NCBI GenBank assembly: GCA_947487525.1
Contig: CANKWR010000003.1
Coordinates: 21,394-85,393, forward strand
Origin: Bacteroidota bacterium
Lineage (GTDB): Bacteria > Bacteroidota > Bacteroidia > Chitinophagales > Chitinophagaceae
Reading direction: 5' to 3'
Length of the DNA stretch: 64,000 nucleotides
Shown: positions 25,675-34,628 of the stretch, piece after piece
Layout of the letters: every line of letters begins with the position of its first letter
How positions within the stretch are numbered: the first letter of the stretch is position 1
Notes under the pieces: model-generated
Seen by the model: only the letters and a program-made list of their open reading frames with translations
Databases searched by the model: none
Told to the model about the DNA's origin: nothing
Translations under genes and position numbers: made by a program

Positions 25675-26496
25675 TTAAATAACGTCTATCCGTATCGTAG
25701 GATCAAAGGACAAATCAACTGCGCTGTTTCCTTTTCGAAAGATCCCAAATAAGGAACTTCCTGATCCGCTCATGCTAGCATAAATAGCACTTTGCTGGTA
25801 TAATTGAGCTTTTATTTCCGCCAAGGATGGATGCGCGATAAAAATAGGGGCTTCAAAATCATTGATCAATTCTTCCTTCCAAGTTTCAATAGGTTGAGCC
25901 ACTATTGTTGCAACAGATTTTTGTTTTGCACCTGGGGTTAATTGCCCAAATGCCCATGGAGTAGAAATGTGTATTCCTGGATGAACCAATACAATGGTAT
26001 AATCGGATAAATTGCAAGGAGTAGGGGTTAAAATTTCACCTCTTCCTGTTGCATGACAGGCATTGTCATGGATAAAAAAGGGACAATCGCTTCCTAGTTG
26101 TGCAGCATATGCAACTAATTGCGCTACAGACAATCCAATATTGAATTGTTGATTTAATAATTTTAAAACAGCTGAACCATCGCTAGAACCCCCACCTAAA
26201 CCAGCACCCATGGGGATATGCTTATGCAAGTGCATTTTTACAGCAGGAATGGAAGGAAAATCCTTTTTCAATAAATGATAGGCTTTAATGCAAAGGTTGT
26301 TGGATTCGTCCCCAGGAATGGCAAGCCCGGTATGTGAAAATTGAATATCAGTTGCAGTATGATGGCTGTGTACAATTTCAACCATGTCTTGCAAGGCAAC
26401 TGGGTAAAATACGGTTTCTATTTCATGGTAACCATCGGCTCTTTTAGCAACAATGGATAAGCCTAAATTAATTTTACAATGGGGAAATGCAATCAT
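25675..26496 (-). CDS. ispE: 4-diphosphocytidyl-2-C-methyl-D-erythritol kinase
   Basis: A 273-residue GHMP kinase of the MEP isoprenoid pathway. It begins 'CKINLGLSIVAKRADGYHEIETV', typical of IspE, and has the ATP-binding 'PMGAGLGGGSSDGSA' (about residue 93) and 'MSGSGSSLFGIF' near the C-terminus. It follows the bifunctional nuclease gene by 11 bp and is likely co-transcribed with it. Confidence 0.94.
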   Translation of the reverse strand: MIAFPHCKINLGLSIVAKRADGYHEIETVFYPVALQDMVEIVHSHHTATDIQFSHTGLAIPGDESNNLCIKAYHLLKKDFPSIPAVKMHLHKHIPMGAGLGGGSSDGSAVLKLLNQQFNIGLSVAQLVAYAAQLGSDCPFFIHDNACHATGRGEILTPTPCNLSDYTIVLVHPGIHISTPWAFGQLTPGAKQKSVATIVAQPIETWKEELINDFEAPIFIAHPSLAEIKAQLYQQSAIYASMSGSGSSLFGIFRKGNSAVDLSFDPTIRIDVI

Positions 26497-26507
26497 AGTT
26501 GAATGAG

Positions 26508-27107
26508 TTAGGATTTCTTTTGCTCATTTCTTTTTGCAATTTCATCTCTGATATCAATAGCGCGCATATAGTCCTCTTGTTCCAAAACTTCATTTAACAA
26601 TTCATTCAATTCATTGATAGATAAGATTGACAAGTCACTTGCGTTGTTGCTGAGCGGTGTATCACTAAATGAAGTGGGGTTAGTGTCGGTTTCGTTCGTG
26701 TCAATTTCATTGCCTGCCTTGTCTAATACACTTGCATTAACATAAATGGGACATCCAAAGCGAACGGCTAGGGCAAGCGCATCACTGGTTCGACTATCAA
26801 TTTCGATGGTGTCATTGGCAGTGTAACAAACTAGTTTTGAATAAAAAATACCTTCTTGTAAATCTGAGATATATACTTCCTGCAATTGAATATCAAATGC
26901 ACTCATAAAGTTTTTCATTAAGTCGTGCGTGAGTGGGCGAGCGGGTTGCATGTTTTCCAAGGCAACTGCTATTGCTTGCGCCTCAAACCCTCCAATCACG
27001 ATTGGTAGTCGGCGTGTTCCACCAATTTCACCTAATATAACTGCATAGGAGTTAGATTGGGTAATGCTATGGGAAAGGGCAACAATTTCTAATTCTATCT
27101 TTTGCAT
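26508..27107 (-). CDS. bifunctional nuclease (BFN/DUF151) family protein with UVR-like tail
   Basis: A 199-residue protein. Residues 1-130 match the BFN domain ('LPIVIGGFEAQAIAVALE', 'IDSRTSDALALAVRFGCPIY'), reported in plants and bacteria as a nuclease-like fold. After a low-complexity Asn/Asp/Thr/Ser spacer, residues about 165-195 form a UVR-like helix pair ('EQEDYMRAIDIRDEIAKR'), as in UvrB/UvrC interaction tails. The biological role in Bacteroidota is unclear. Confidence 0.88.
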   Translation of the reverse strand: MQKIELEIVALSHSITQSNSYAVILGEIGGTRRLPIVIGGFEAQAIAVALENMQPARPLTHDLMKNFMSAFDIQLQEVYISDLQEGIFYSKLVCYTANDTIEIDSRTSDALALAVRFGCPIYVNASVLDKAGNEIDTNETDTNPTSFSDTPLSNNASDLSILSINELNELLNEVLEQEDYMRAIDIRDEIAKRNEQKKS

Positions 27108-27141
27108 TGATATATTAATGACACAAATTTAAAGATAAAAT

Positions 27142-28104
27142 CTATGCGTTGCTCTTAGATTTTAAAATTGCGGCAGTTAAGGCCGGAACCACTTCAAATG
27201 CATCTCCCACTACTCCATAATCGGCAGCCTTAAAGAAAGGGGCTTCCCCATCCTTATTAATCACTACAATGGTTTTGCTTCGGTTGACCCCTGCTAAATG
27301 CTGGATAGCGCCTGAAATGCCAATGGCAATATATAAATTCGGTGCAATTTGAATCCCGGTTTGTCCCACATGTTCATGATGCGGCCTCCAATCAGCGTCA
27401 GATACTGGACGACTACATGCGGTAGAAGCACCCAATGCCTTGGCCAAATCCAATAAAACGCCCCAGTGCTCAGGACCTTTTAAACCACGGCCACCACTTA
27501 CTACTAAACTTGCTTCCGTTAAAGGAACTTCGCCTTGTATTTTATGGACGGATGTGATTTTTAAAGTACTAGATGGAACTGCAACTGCTAATTCATGCAC
27601 GGTAGCAATCGCATCAGATATTACTGTGCCAAAACTATTTTGATTAATAGAAATCACTTTAATGGGTGTACTAATTTCAATAGAGGCAAATGCTTTGCCT
27701 GAAAATACAGTTTTAGTCACTACAAAACCTGCATCTGTTTTTGGTAAGGCGCAAGCACCTGTAACAATACCAGCGCCCAGTTTTACAGCAACGGCAGGGG
27801 CGATGGCTCTTCCATTTAAATTGTGTGCAAAAATCAAAACTGTTGCGCCAAGTGATTTTGCTGTTTCAGCAACAACGGTTGCATTCACTCTTGCATCAAA
27901 ACTATTCAATACAATATTGTTCACATGATGCACTTTATTTGCTCCCCATTTTCCTAAATCAGCCAGGTTATTTTTCACCGTTCCTAACAACAAGGCTTCT
28001 GCCGTGGTGCCCAATTGTTTTGCTATTGTGGCCCCATAGGAAATAGCTTCAAAACTTGCTTTTTTTATTTCTTGTTCGTCTTGGTCAATATATATAAGTA
28101 CCAT
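27142..28104 (-). CDS. etfA: electron transfer flavoprotein subunit alpha
   Basis: A 320-residue ETF alpha subunit. The C-terminal FAD-binding domain is recognisable by 'VVSGGRGLKGPEHW' (about 202), 'ACSRPVSDADWRPHHEHVGQTG' split around the FAD pocket, and 'GISGAIQHLAG'. With EtfB it accepts electrons from acyl-CoA and other dehydrogenases and passes them to the quinone pool. It lies 37 bp after etfB; no dehydrogenase or ETF-quinone oxidoreductase gene is nearby. Confidence 0.95.
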   Translation of the reverse strand: MVLIYIDQDEQEIKKASFEAISYGATIAKQLGTTAEALLLGTVKNNLADLGKWGANKVHHVNNIVLNSFDARVNATVVAETAKSLGATVLIFAHNLNGRAIAPAVAVKLGAGIVTGACALPKTDAGFVVTKTVFSGKAFASIEISTPIKVISINQNSFGTVISDAIATVHELAVAVPSSTLKITSVHKIQGEVPLTEASLVVSGGRGLKGPEHWGVLLDLAKALGASTACSRPVSDADWRPHHEHVGQTGIQIAPNLYIAIGISGAIQHLAGVNRSKTIVVINKDGEAPFFKAADYGVVGDAFEVVPALTAAILKSKSNA

Positions 28105-28141
28105 AAAATATAATTAAATGTTGAATGAAATTTTTGAAATA

Positions 28142-28894
28142 TTAAATCACTTTTGCTTCTTCTTTTAAAAGTCGAACCAACTCATCCATATTGTCAGGAT
28201 CAATTAATTTCACACCTGATTTAGCTGGTGGAAGTTCAAAGTTTTTAATATGGGTAGTTGCGTTGGTTACCGATGCTTCAACCACTTTTAACGGTTTGGT
28301 TCTTGCAGCCATAATCCCCCTCATATTCGGAATTCTTTGTTCTGCCATTCCTTTTTGACAACTGATAATGGCTGGAAAATTTAATTCACCTGTTTCTTCA
28401 CCACCATCAATTTCTCTCACTACTTGAAGTGTATTTCCGTTAAGGTCTAATTTTACTGCAGCAGAGATGAAATTTTGATCAAGTAGGGCACAAAGCATTG
28501 AACCGATACTCGCACTGTTATAGTCAATGGTTTCTTTTCCTGTTAATATTAAATCATACGATCCTTCTTTAGCAATGGCTGCAATTTCCTGCGCCACAAT
28601 GAATGAATCATTGCTATTATTATTCACGCGAATTGCTTCATCACCACCCAATGCAAGCGCTTTTCTAATGATGGGTTCCGTGTCTGCACCACCTACGGTA
28701 ATTAAATGAATCGTTACCGATGCATCTTTTTCTTTTAATTCAATTGCCTTTACTAATGAGTACCATTCATCATAAGGATTAATGATCCATTGCACTCCGT
28801 TTTCATCTAACTTTGTATTACCTTCGGTAAAAGCAATTTTAGTGGTAGTGTCAGGTGTTTTACTGATACAAACTAAGATCTTCATAATAGCCAA
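28142..28894 (-). CDS. etfB: electron transfer flavoprotein subunit beta
   Basis: A 250-residue ETF beta subunit, with 'MKILVCISKTPDTTTKI' at the N-terminus (after a short leader), AMP-binding 'LTGKETIDYNSASIGSMLCALL' region and the beta-type segment 'LPAIISCQKGMAEQRIPN'-like near residue 180. It heads the leftward run etfB-etfA-BFN-ispE-plsC-priA-murB and has a good -7 element upstream. The internal ATG at codon 4 (MKILV...) is an equally good start. Confidence 0.94.
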   Translation of the reverse strand: MAIMKILVCISKTPDTTTKIAFTEGNTKLDENGVQWIINPYDEWYSLVKAIELKEKDASVTIHLITVGGADTEPIIRKALALGGDEAIRVNNNSNDSFIVAQEIAAIAKEGSYDLILTGKETIDYNSASIGSMLCALLDQNFISAAVKLDLNGNTLQVVREIDGGEETGELNFPAIISCQKGMAEQRIPNMRGIMAARTKPLKVVEASVTNATTHIKNFELPPAKSGVKLIDPDNMDELVRLLKEEAKVI

Positions 28895-28932
28895 TTTTGT
28901 TTTTTAATAAATAGTTGTTTATGCAACTAATG

Positions 28933-28940
28933 CAAATATA
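28933..28940 (-). promoter_or_regulatory. -7 promoter element of the etfB-led run
   Basis: Reads TATATTTG on the minus strand, an exact TAnnTTTG match, about 39 bp before the etfB start. Confidence 0.55.
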
Positions 28941-28979
28941 GGATAGTTTTTTGACCCAAAACATTGATTTTTAGATAGG

Positions 28980-29291
28980 ATGAATAGAATAGAAAAAATA
29001 TTGGAATTTTTAGCCCAACAGCCCCAGGATAACTTCTTAAGACATGCATTGGCATTGGAATACATTAAAATGGGGGAGGATCAGCAAGCCAAGGATTTAT
29101 TCATTGAAATTTTAACACAATCTCCTGATTATATTGGTTCTTATTACCATTTAGCAAAAACCTTGGAAAAACTAGCATTGCGCGCAGAAGCGATTGAATG
29201 GTATGAAAAGGGGATGGCTGCCGCAAAATTGGCGAAGGACGATCATTCCTATAGGGAGTTGCAAGGGGCCTATGAGGATCTAGTGTATTAG
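28980..29291 (+). CDS. small tetratricopeptide-repeat protein
   Basis: A 103-residue cytoplasmic protein made of about two and a half TPR helix pairs ('FLRHALALEYIKMGEDQQAKD', then 'YYHLAKTLEKLALRAEAIEWYEKG'). TPRs mediate protein contacts; no partner is evident. Its stop overlaps the stop of the convergent gene by 3 bases (TAG on one strand and TAA on the other share bases 29289-29290). Confidence 0.8.
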   Translation: MNRIEKILEFLAQQPQDNFLRHALALEYIKMGEDQQAKDLFIEILTQSPDYIGSYYHLAKTLEKLALRAEAIEWYEKGMAAAKLAKDDHSYRELQGAYEDLVY

Positions 29292-29863
29292 TTAAAAGGC
29301 AATCGGTCGCCTAATTTTTTGTCAATCAATAAAAAGAAATCCTCCGGTTTGTAGGTTCTCCATTTTTCAAATTCCATCAATTCAATATACCGGTTCAATT
29401 TTTTTTGTAAAAAATCATGTTGCGCTGCTTGGTGCATGTTCACCATCACTGCCCATCCATTTTCGTCCGCTAATTCTTCATACAACTCTTCATAATAGTC
29501 TCTATCCCCATTGTGAAAATTAAATACATTTTCTCCTATGAGGATAAACTTATAAATGCCTTCATCCATTAGTTTTTCTAAAATTTCTCGCTTTAGGGTC
29601 ATGATGTCATTTTCAATGGCATCATTCCACTCTCCAATCATTTCAATAATGGCAAAACCCATTTCATAGTCAGCGTAAATAATTTTCAGGTACAATGTTT
29701 TACTCCCTATTTCATCCCATTGAGGATGAATGTAGTAATTGTATACCGCTTGGGAGAATTCAAACTCGCTATAGGTTTGACCAAAAAAGGGCGATTTTGC
29801 GTCTTCTTCCGCCATATATAAATGACGCCAATGATAATAAGGTTCAATTTCGTGCATGCCCAA
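29288..29863 (-). CDS. conserved hypothetical protein
   Basis: A 191-residue soluble acidic protein rich in Tyr, Glu and Trp. It has no signal peptide or membrane helix, and I recognise no motif ('YYHWRHLYMAEEDAKSPF' at the start looks like a conserved signature but I cannot name the family). It ends overlapping the TPR gene and begins directly next to the N-acetylglucosamine kinase-like gene (no gap), so it is likely translated from the same mRNA as that kinase. Confidence 0.7.
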   Translation of the reverse strand: MGMHEIEPYYHWRHLYMAEEDAKSPFFGQTYSEFEFSQAVYNYYIHPQWDEIGSKTLYLKIIYADYEMGFAIIEMIGEWNDAIENDIMTLKREILEKLMDEGIYKFILIGENVFNFHNGDRDYYEELYEELADENGWAVMVNMHQAAQHDFLQKKLNRYIELMEFEKWRTYKPEDFFLLIDKKLGDRLPFN

Positions 29864-30715
29864 TTACTTTTCTTGCTGATGGTAAACGAGTAAGCCCTCC
29901 ATGGTGGATTTAATTATTTTCCCGATTTCAAGTTCGTAAGCGGTTGCCAATTGTTTAATCACATCCCTGAATACAAAAGCCACGGAACCTGCAAAATGAA
30001 TAGGGTGCAACCAGGATTCATTTAATTTATTTAAATGGGCAAAAAAGAAATCGTTGATGCCGTCTTCAATTATATTTTCAATCATGTAATGGCCACGGTG
30101 CTCAGATAAAAATTGTGCGAAGGAAGCCATGTACCTATTGGGGAGCGGTTGCTTATAAATGGCATCTAAAATTTGGTCCTTACTTATTTGATATTTGCTT
30201 TCAAATGAATGCAATAATTCCTCATCAAAGGTTTGGTATAAATAATATTGCAATACTTTTTTCCCTAAATAGGCACCGCTTCCTTCATCTCCCAAAACAT
30301 AGCCAAGGCCTGGACTACTTTTAATAATTTTCTTTCCATTATAATATCCTGTATTGGAGCCAGTACCTAAAATACAGGCAACGCCTTTATGGTGTTGACA
30401 AGTCGCACGTGCAACGGCTACTAAATCGGTTTGAATATCTAATTTGGCTTTTGAAAAAACAGTTTTCAATGCTTTTTTTATGGATGCCACATTTAAGGGG
30501 TTACTTAACCCTGTCCCATAAAAGTAGACTGCATCAATGATTTTGGGGTCAATCTTTTTCTGGAAACCCTTTTGAATTGTTTCAATTATCTGGGTCGTTG
30601 TCAAAAAATAGGGGCTAATCCCAATAGTGGTAATTGTTTTTTTTTGCTTTCCTACAACAACAGTCCATTGGCATTTGGTAGCGCCACTATCGGCGATGAT
30701 ATAATTGTTTCGCAT
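29864..30715 (-). CDS. N-acetylglucosamine kinase-like / BadF-BcrA ATPase family protein
   Basis: A 283-residue ASKHA-fold ATPase. Phosphate-1 loop 'IADSGATKCQW' at the N-terminus, 'CILGTGSNTGYYNG' (about residue 114) as phosphate 2, and 'GDEGSGAYLGKK' nearby. This pattern is typical of Bacteroidota proteins annotated as N-acetylglucosamine kinases (hexosamine salvage), as opposed to the Fe-S benzoyl-CoA reductase activators, since no cysteine cluster is seen. It is upstream of and adjacent to the hypothetical gene on the same strand. Confidence 0.82.
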   Translation of the reverse strand: MRNNYIIADSGATKCQWTVVVGKQKKTITTIGISPYFLTTTQIIETIQKGFQKKIDPKIIDAVYFYGTGLSNPLNVASIKKALKTVFSKAKLDIQTDLVAVARATCQHHKGVACILGTGSNTGYYNGKKIIKSSPGLGYVLGDEGSGAYLGKKVLQYYLYQTFDEELLHSFESKYQISKDQILDAIYKQPLPNRYMASFAQFLSEHRGHYMIENIIEDGINDFFFAHLNKLNESWLHPIHFAGSVAFVFRDVIKQLATAYELEIGKIIKSTMEGLLVYHQQEK

Positions 30716-30777
30716 GGGTAAATTCTTGTGTGTGAAAATAACCTTTTTAGTGTAATTTTAGCCGATAGAATATAAAC

Positions 30778-32349
30778 ATGCAAGAAAATAACAAATCAAA
30801 TTGGTTTACGCCCTTCTCTTATGCGATTGTATTAATTATTGGGCTAGGCATTGGACTTTTTTTTAAGGGAAATTTTTCCCTACAAAGTTTAAAAATGAAT
30901 GGGGCGAGTCCAATACAAGAAATATTGGATTTGGTGAAAACAAAGTATGTTGAACAAACAAATGAGGATAGTTTAAATATGCAATTGGCCAATTATTATT
31001 TAGCACAATTAGATCCTCACTCAGTATATATAGCGCCTTCGGAGTTGACGGATGTAAATGAGCAATTAATGTCCAATTTTAAAGGCATAGGCATTGAGTT
31101 TCAGCAATACCGGGATAGTATATTTGTTTCCTATGTGATGAAAGGAGGACCTGCTGAAAAAGCGGGATTAAAACTTGGGGACATTTTATTAAAGGCGGAT
31201 GATTCAATTCAAATATCAGGTAAAAAATGGGAGGCCGATCAAATTAGAGCAAAAATCAAGGGTCCGGATAATACTAAGGTAAAACTCCAAATTTTATCGG
31301 GTAAAACTACCAGGGAGTTGGTGATTACGAGGGGCAATGTGGCTGTTTCATCTGTGGACGCTTCTTATCAAATACAACCAGGCGTGGGCTATATACGAAT
31401 TAATAAATTTGCAGACAGAACTTATGAAACATTTATGCAAGCTTTGGAGCCACTCATCAAGGACAGTGTTAAATCATTGGTGATTGACTTAAGGGGCAAT
31501 AGCGGTGGTTTGCTTTCAGAAGCGGTTGCCATTGCGGACGAACTCATTCCTGGAAATAAATTATTGGTGTATACCGAGGGAGCGCATTCTCCCAAAACAG
31601 TATACAATAGCAAAAGAGAAGGCTTGTTTGAACAAGGGGCTATCACCATTTGGATGGATGAGTCCTCGGCATCCGCTAGTGAGGTATTGGCAGGCGCTTT
31701 GCAGGATTGGGATAGGGCTACTATTATTGGAAGAATGTCCTATGGTAAGGGCTTGGTGCAACAGCAATTCAGATTATCTAATGGGGGTGCGGTAAGAATT
31801 ACGACCGCCAAGTATTTCACCCCTTTAGGCAGAAACATACAAAGACCTTATGAGCAGGGCAAAATAGCGTATGAGCATGATTTTATGAATCGAATTCAAG
31901 CCGATGCAATGGGCAAGCAAGATACCGCTGCTAAAGGAAAAGCATATAGAACGCCCAAGGGACATTTAGTGTATGGTGGGGGAGGTATTTATCCGGATAA
32001 GTGGATCAAACCCAATTCGATTATGTTGGATGCTGCCTATCGCAATATTTGGGAACAAAGTTTGCTGAATGATTTTGTTTTGCATTGGTATTTAGCCGAG
32101 CAACAAAATATTAAAAAGTTCAAGAATACAAAGGAGTTATTAAATGGGTATCAAAAAGTGGACTTGTGGAGTCCCTTGGTCAAGTTTGCCAATCCAGCGC
32201 AAAAAAACCAATTGAAGTTATTGGAAAAAAGCAAAGTGCAAATTCAGCATCAAATGCTTGCCTTAATTGCTAGAATGCAATGGTATAAGCAAGGATATTA
32301 TGAAGTGCAGAATACTTTGGATCCTCAATTAACGGAAATGTTGCCTTAA
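30778..32349 (+). CDS. S41 family C-terminal processing protease
   Basis: A 523-residue envelope protease: one N-terminal membrane helix (about 14-30), a PDZ domain (about 85-175, 'FKGIGIEFQQ', 'GGPAEKAGLKLGD'), and the tail-specific protease core with the serine in 'DESSASASEVL' (about 299) and lysine Lys324 in 'SYGKGLVQ', a Ser-Lys dyad. It cleaves proteins from their C-termini in the periplasm. It is divergent from the kinase-like gene and closed by a strong terminator. Confidence 0.93.
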   Translation: MQENNKSNWFTPFSYAIVLIIGLGIGLFFKGNFSLQSLKMNGASPIQEILDLVKTKYVEQTNEDSLNMQLANYYLAQLDPHSVYIAPSELTDVNEQLMSNFKGIGIEFQQYRDSIFVSYVMKGGPAEKAGLKLGDILLKADDSIQISGKKWEADQIRAKIKGPDNTKVKLQILSGKTTRELVITRGNVAVSSVDASYQIQPGVGYIRINKFADRTYETFMQALEPLIKDSVKSLVIDLRGNSGGLLSEAVAIADELIPGNKLLVYTEGAHSPKTVYNSKREGLFEQGAITIWMDESSASASEVLAGALQDWDRATIIGRMSYGKGLVQQQFRLSNGGAVRITTAKYFTPLGRNIQRPYEQGKIAYEHDFMNRIQADAMGKQDTAAKGKAYRTPKGHLVYGGGGIYPDKWIKPNSIMLDAAYRNIWEQSLLNDFVLHWYLAEQQNIKKFKNTKELLNGYQKVDLWSPLVKFANPAQKNQLKLLEKSKVQIQHQMLALIARMQWYKQGYYEVQNTLDPQLTEMLP

Positions 32350-32373
32350 GCAAGGTAAAAACAGCGCGATATC

Positions 32374-32407
32374 TGAGGATAATCAGTTTTTATACTGATT
32401 ATCCTCA
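32374..32407 (+). terminator. rho-independent terminator after the S41 protease
   Basis: TGAGGATAATCAGT and ACTGATTATCCTCA form a 14-bp stem with a short T-rich loop, then TTTTG TTTTT. Confidence 0.85.
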
Positions 32408-32505
32408 TTTTGTTTTTGCCCAAGAGCGCCGATTTTTGAATCCCTTATTCAAGTCTAGTGGTCGCAATTGGCAATGAGGAGGTTTGATGTCCTAACTAAA
32501 CTATT

Positions 32506-32877
32506 ATGAATAAGGAAATAATATTACAGGAAATTGATTCGATGATTCGAACCTTGGATTTTATTCAAGAGCAACAATCCTATATTAAGCTTAAGTTAAG
32601 TAGTTTATTAGATCATTTGGTTAAGTATAATTTGCTTGATTGGGCGGAGGAATTACAACAGGAAATTTTAAAAAGGGAAACAGCGGTACAACTTTTAAAA
32701 AGAGACCTGATTCAATATTCAAATCAAGTTAAAAATAATAAACCGGTTCAGGATATAATTGATGCAACTATGGCAACAAGCTATAGAAAATACAAACAAC
32801 AAGTAGGGTATATTGAATCGAAATTTTTTGGTTGGAAAAAAATGGTCAATGAGCAGTTCGATGATGCGCTTAATTAA
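32506..32877 (+). CDS. helical hypothetical protein
   Basis: A 123-residue protein with no signal peptide and nearly all-helical, charged composition, probably a coiled coil or helical bundle ('EELQQEILKRETAVQLLKRD'). I do not recognise the family. It is convergent with, and overlaps by 8 bp, the REC-Crp regulator gene. A partner role with the neighbouring two-component system is possible from position only. Confidence 0.65.
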   Translation: MNKEIILQEIDSMIRTLDFIQEQQSYIKLKLSSLLDHLVKYNLLDWAEELQQEILKRETAVQLLKRDLIQYSNQVKNNKPVQDIIDATMATSYRKYKQQVGYIESKFFGWKKMVNEQFDDALN

Positions 32878-33928
32878 ACAAGTTTAATAGTTTCGATGCA
32901 TCTAGAATGGTGATTTTACCCTCTTTAATTTCAATTAGTTTTTCTGCTTTAAAGTCGCTAAGTGTTCGAATTAAGCTTTCGGTTGCGGTACCTGCAATAT
33001 TAGCTAAATCATCTCTGGAAATAGACATTGAAAAATGCAACTCATCTTCCTTGGCATATTTCTTTTTTAATGTTAGCAATGCATCGGCCACTCTTTTTCT
33101 AAGGCTATGGTAAGCAAGTGCAACCAATTGTTGTTCTTTCTCTGCAATATTATTGGCTAAAAGCTTAATTACTTTTAACGCTATTTCCTGGTTGGTTGTT
33201 AATAATAGTTCAAATTCTTTTCTTGGAATTACTCGAATCGAAGATTCTTCTAGGGTTTCAGCAAACTCTTCGTAATTTTTATTTTCAATAAGTGGGATAT
33301 GTCCAAAAAAATCACCTGCCGACAACAAACTGGTGATTAGTTCTTTTCCACCATCGCTGGTTTTAAATATTTTTACTTTCCCGGCTTGTATATAATAAAG
33401 TTTATTGGGATGTTGTCCTTCCGAATAAATGGTTTGTTTTTTCTTGTATTCAATTACATCGTGATTTTCCAAGGTCTTGTGCATAGCATCTTTATTGCCA
33501 AGGTCCGAGATAATTTGATTCCAGGTTTCAATCGCTTTTCCACCGTGATTTTGTTGCATCTTCACTTTCTCAAATCTTATTCTAATTGCATTAAGTAGTT
33601 CTGATTCGGAAAAAGGTTTTGTGATATAATCATCCGCACCCATTTCCATCCCTTTTCTAAGATCAGTTCTTTCGCTTTTGGCACTTAAAAAAATAAAGGG
33701 GATATGTTGCAAACTAGGGTTTTTATTGAAAATTTGAAACACACCATAACCGTCCAGTACGGGCATCATAATGTCGCATATAATTAAATCAGGAGGATTG
33801 GCAATGGCTATTTCAACACCAATTTTCCCATTTTCAGCTGTGACAATTTCGTAGTTGGCTAAAGCTAATATTTCAGCTGTATTATCTCTTAATGCTTCAT
33901 TGTCTTCAATTAGTAGTATTTTTTTCAT
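32870..33928 (-). CDS. response regulator fused to a Crp/Fnr-type DNA-binding module
   Basis: A 352-residue protein in three parts. Receiver domain (1-120) with acidic pocket 'IEDN', phospho-acceptor Asp52 and 'ITKPF' lysine. Cyclic-nucleotide-binding fold (about 150-260, 'IQAGKVKIFKTSDGGKELI', 'GDFFGHIPL'). C-terminal Crp-type helix-turn-helix ('SRDDLANIAGTATESLIRTLSDF'). It therefore couples a phosphorelay to a Crp-like transcription factor in one chain. It is 12 bp downstream of the split histidine kinase, which is presumably its partner. No Fnr-type cysteines are seen at the N-terminus of the Crp part. Targets are unknown. Confidence 0.88.
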   Translation of the reverse strand: MKKILLIEDNEALRDNTAEILALANYEIVTAENGKIGVEIAIANPPDLIICDIMMPVLDGYGVFQIFNKNPSLQHIPFIFLSAKSERTDLRKGMEMGADDYITKPFSESELLNAIRIRFEKVKMQQNHGGKAIETWNQIISDLGNKDAMHKTLENHDVIEYKKKQTIYSEGQHPNKLYYIQAGKVKIFKTSDGGKELITSLLSAGDFFGHIPLIENKNYEEFAETLEESSIRVIPRKEFELLLTTNQEIALKVIKLLANNIAEKEQQLVALAYHSLRKRVADALLTLKKKYAKEDELHFSMSISRDDLANIAGTATESLIRTLSDFKAEKLIEIKEGKITILDASKLLNLFN

Positions 33929-33940
33929 AACATTCGTATT

Positions 33941-34606
33941 TTATTCGAAGCGTGTTTTTATTTTGCTAGGGTAGTTGATTGTAAATGTGCTTCCGTTTTC
34001 CAATTCACTTGTATATTGAATCGTACCATTTAATAAGTCAATATATCTGCCAACGATATGTAATCCCAATCCGGTTCCCTGAATATTCGCAACATTGGTT
34101 GCTCTGAAAAATCGTTCAAATAAATGTACCTGATCAATGGTAGGGATGCCAATGCCTTTATCTGAAAATTTAAGTTGTGTATTGTCGTTTTTAATTTCAC
34201 TTTCAATGGTAATTGTTGAATTTTCAGGAGAAAATTTAATTGCATTGGATAAAAGGTTAATCACTACATGTTTAAGTAAATTACTATCAGAGTATGTAAT
34301 GGGTGATCCGACATGGGTATATTGTATATGTTGTCCAGGTTTTAACAATACATTCATTTCGTATATAATATTACTTATGAATTGGATTAGGTCAAATGAG
34401 TCAGGATTCACTTCTACTTTTCCTTCTTCAATTCTACCGAGGGATAAAAATTCATTTAAGATATCGGTAAGGGATTTTACAGAAGATTTTATTCTGTCAA
34501 TATGCTTATCCCTTTTTGGTTGATCTTCGGTAGTACTGTATTTCGACAATAAGGAGATAGAGGAGAGGATAGTGCTTAAAGGAGTTCTAAATTCATGAGA
34601 AGCCAT
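33941..34606 (-). CDS. histidine kinase, HisKA-HATPase part (3' piece of a frameshifted gene)
   Basis: A 221-residue ORF starting inside the H-box: 'MASHEFRTPLSTILSS' holds the phospho-acceptor His4, followed by the N box 'HVVINLLSNAIKFS', G1 'FSDKGIGIP' and G2 'GTGLGLHIVGRY'. By itself it would lack the start of the dimerisation helix. Removing one base from the A8 tract upstream joins it in frame to the PAS ORF through 'EKEVNDLKSRFVS', the standard linker. The two ORFs are best seen as one PAS sensor kinase of about 414 residues, cytoplasmic. Confidence 0.75.
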   Translation of the reverse strand: MASHEFRTPLSTILSSISLLSKYSTTEDQPKRDKHIDRIKSSVKSLTDILNEFLSLGRIEEGKVEVNPDSFDLIQFISNIIYEMNVLLKPGQHIQYTHVGSPITYSDSNLLKHVVINLLSNAIKFSPENSTITIESEIKNDNTQLKFSDKGIGIPTIDQVHLFERFFRATNVANIQGTGLGLHIVGRYIDLLNGTIQYTSELENGSTFTINYPSKIKTRFE

Positions 34607-34628
34607 TGAAACAAATCGTGATTTAAGG

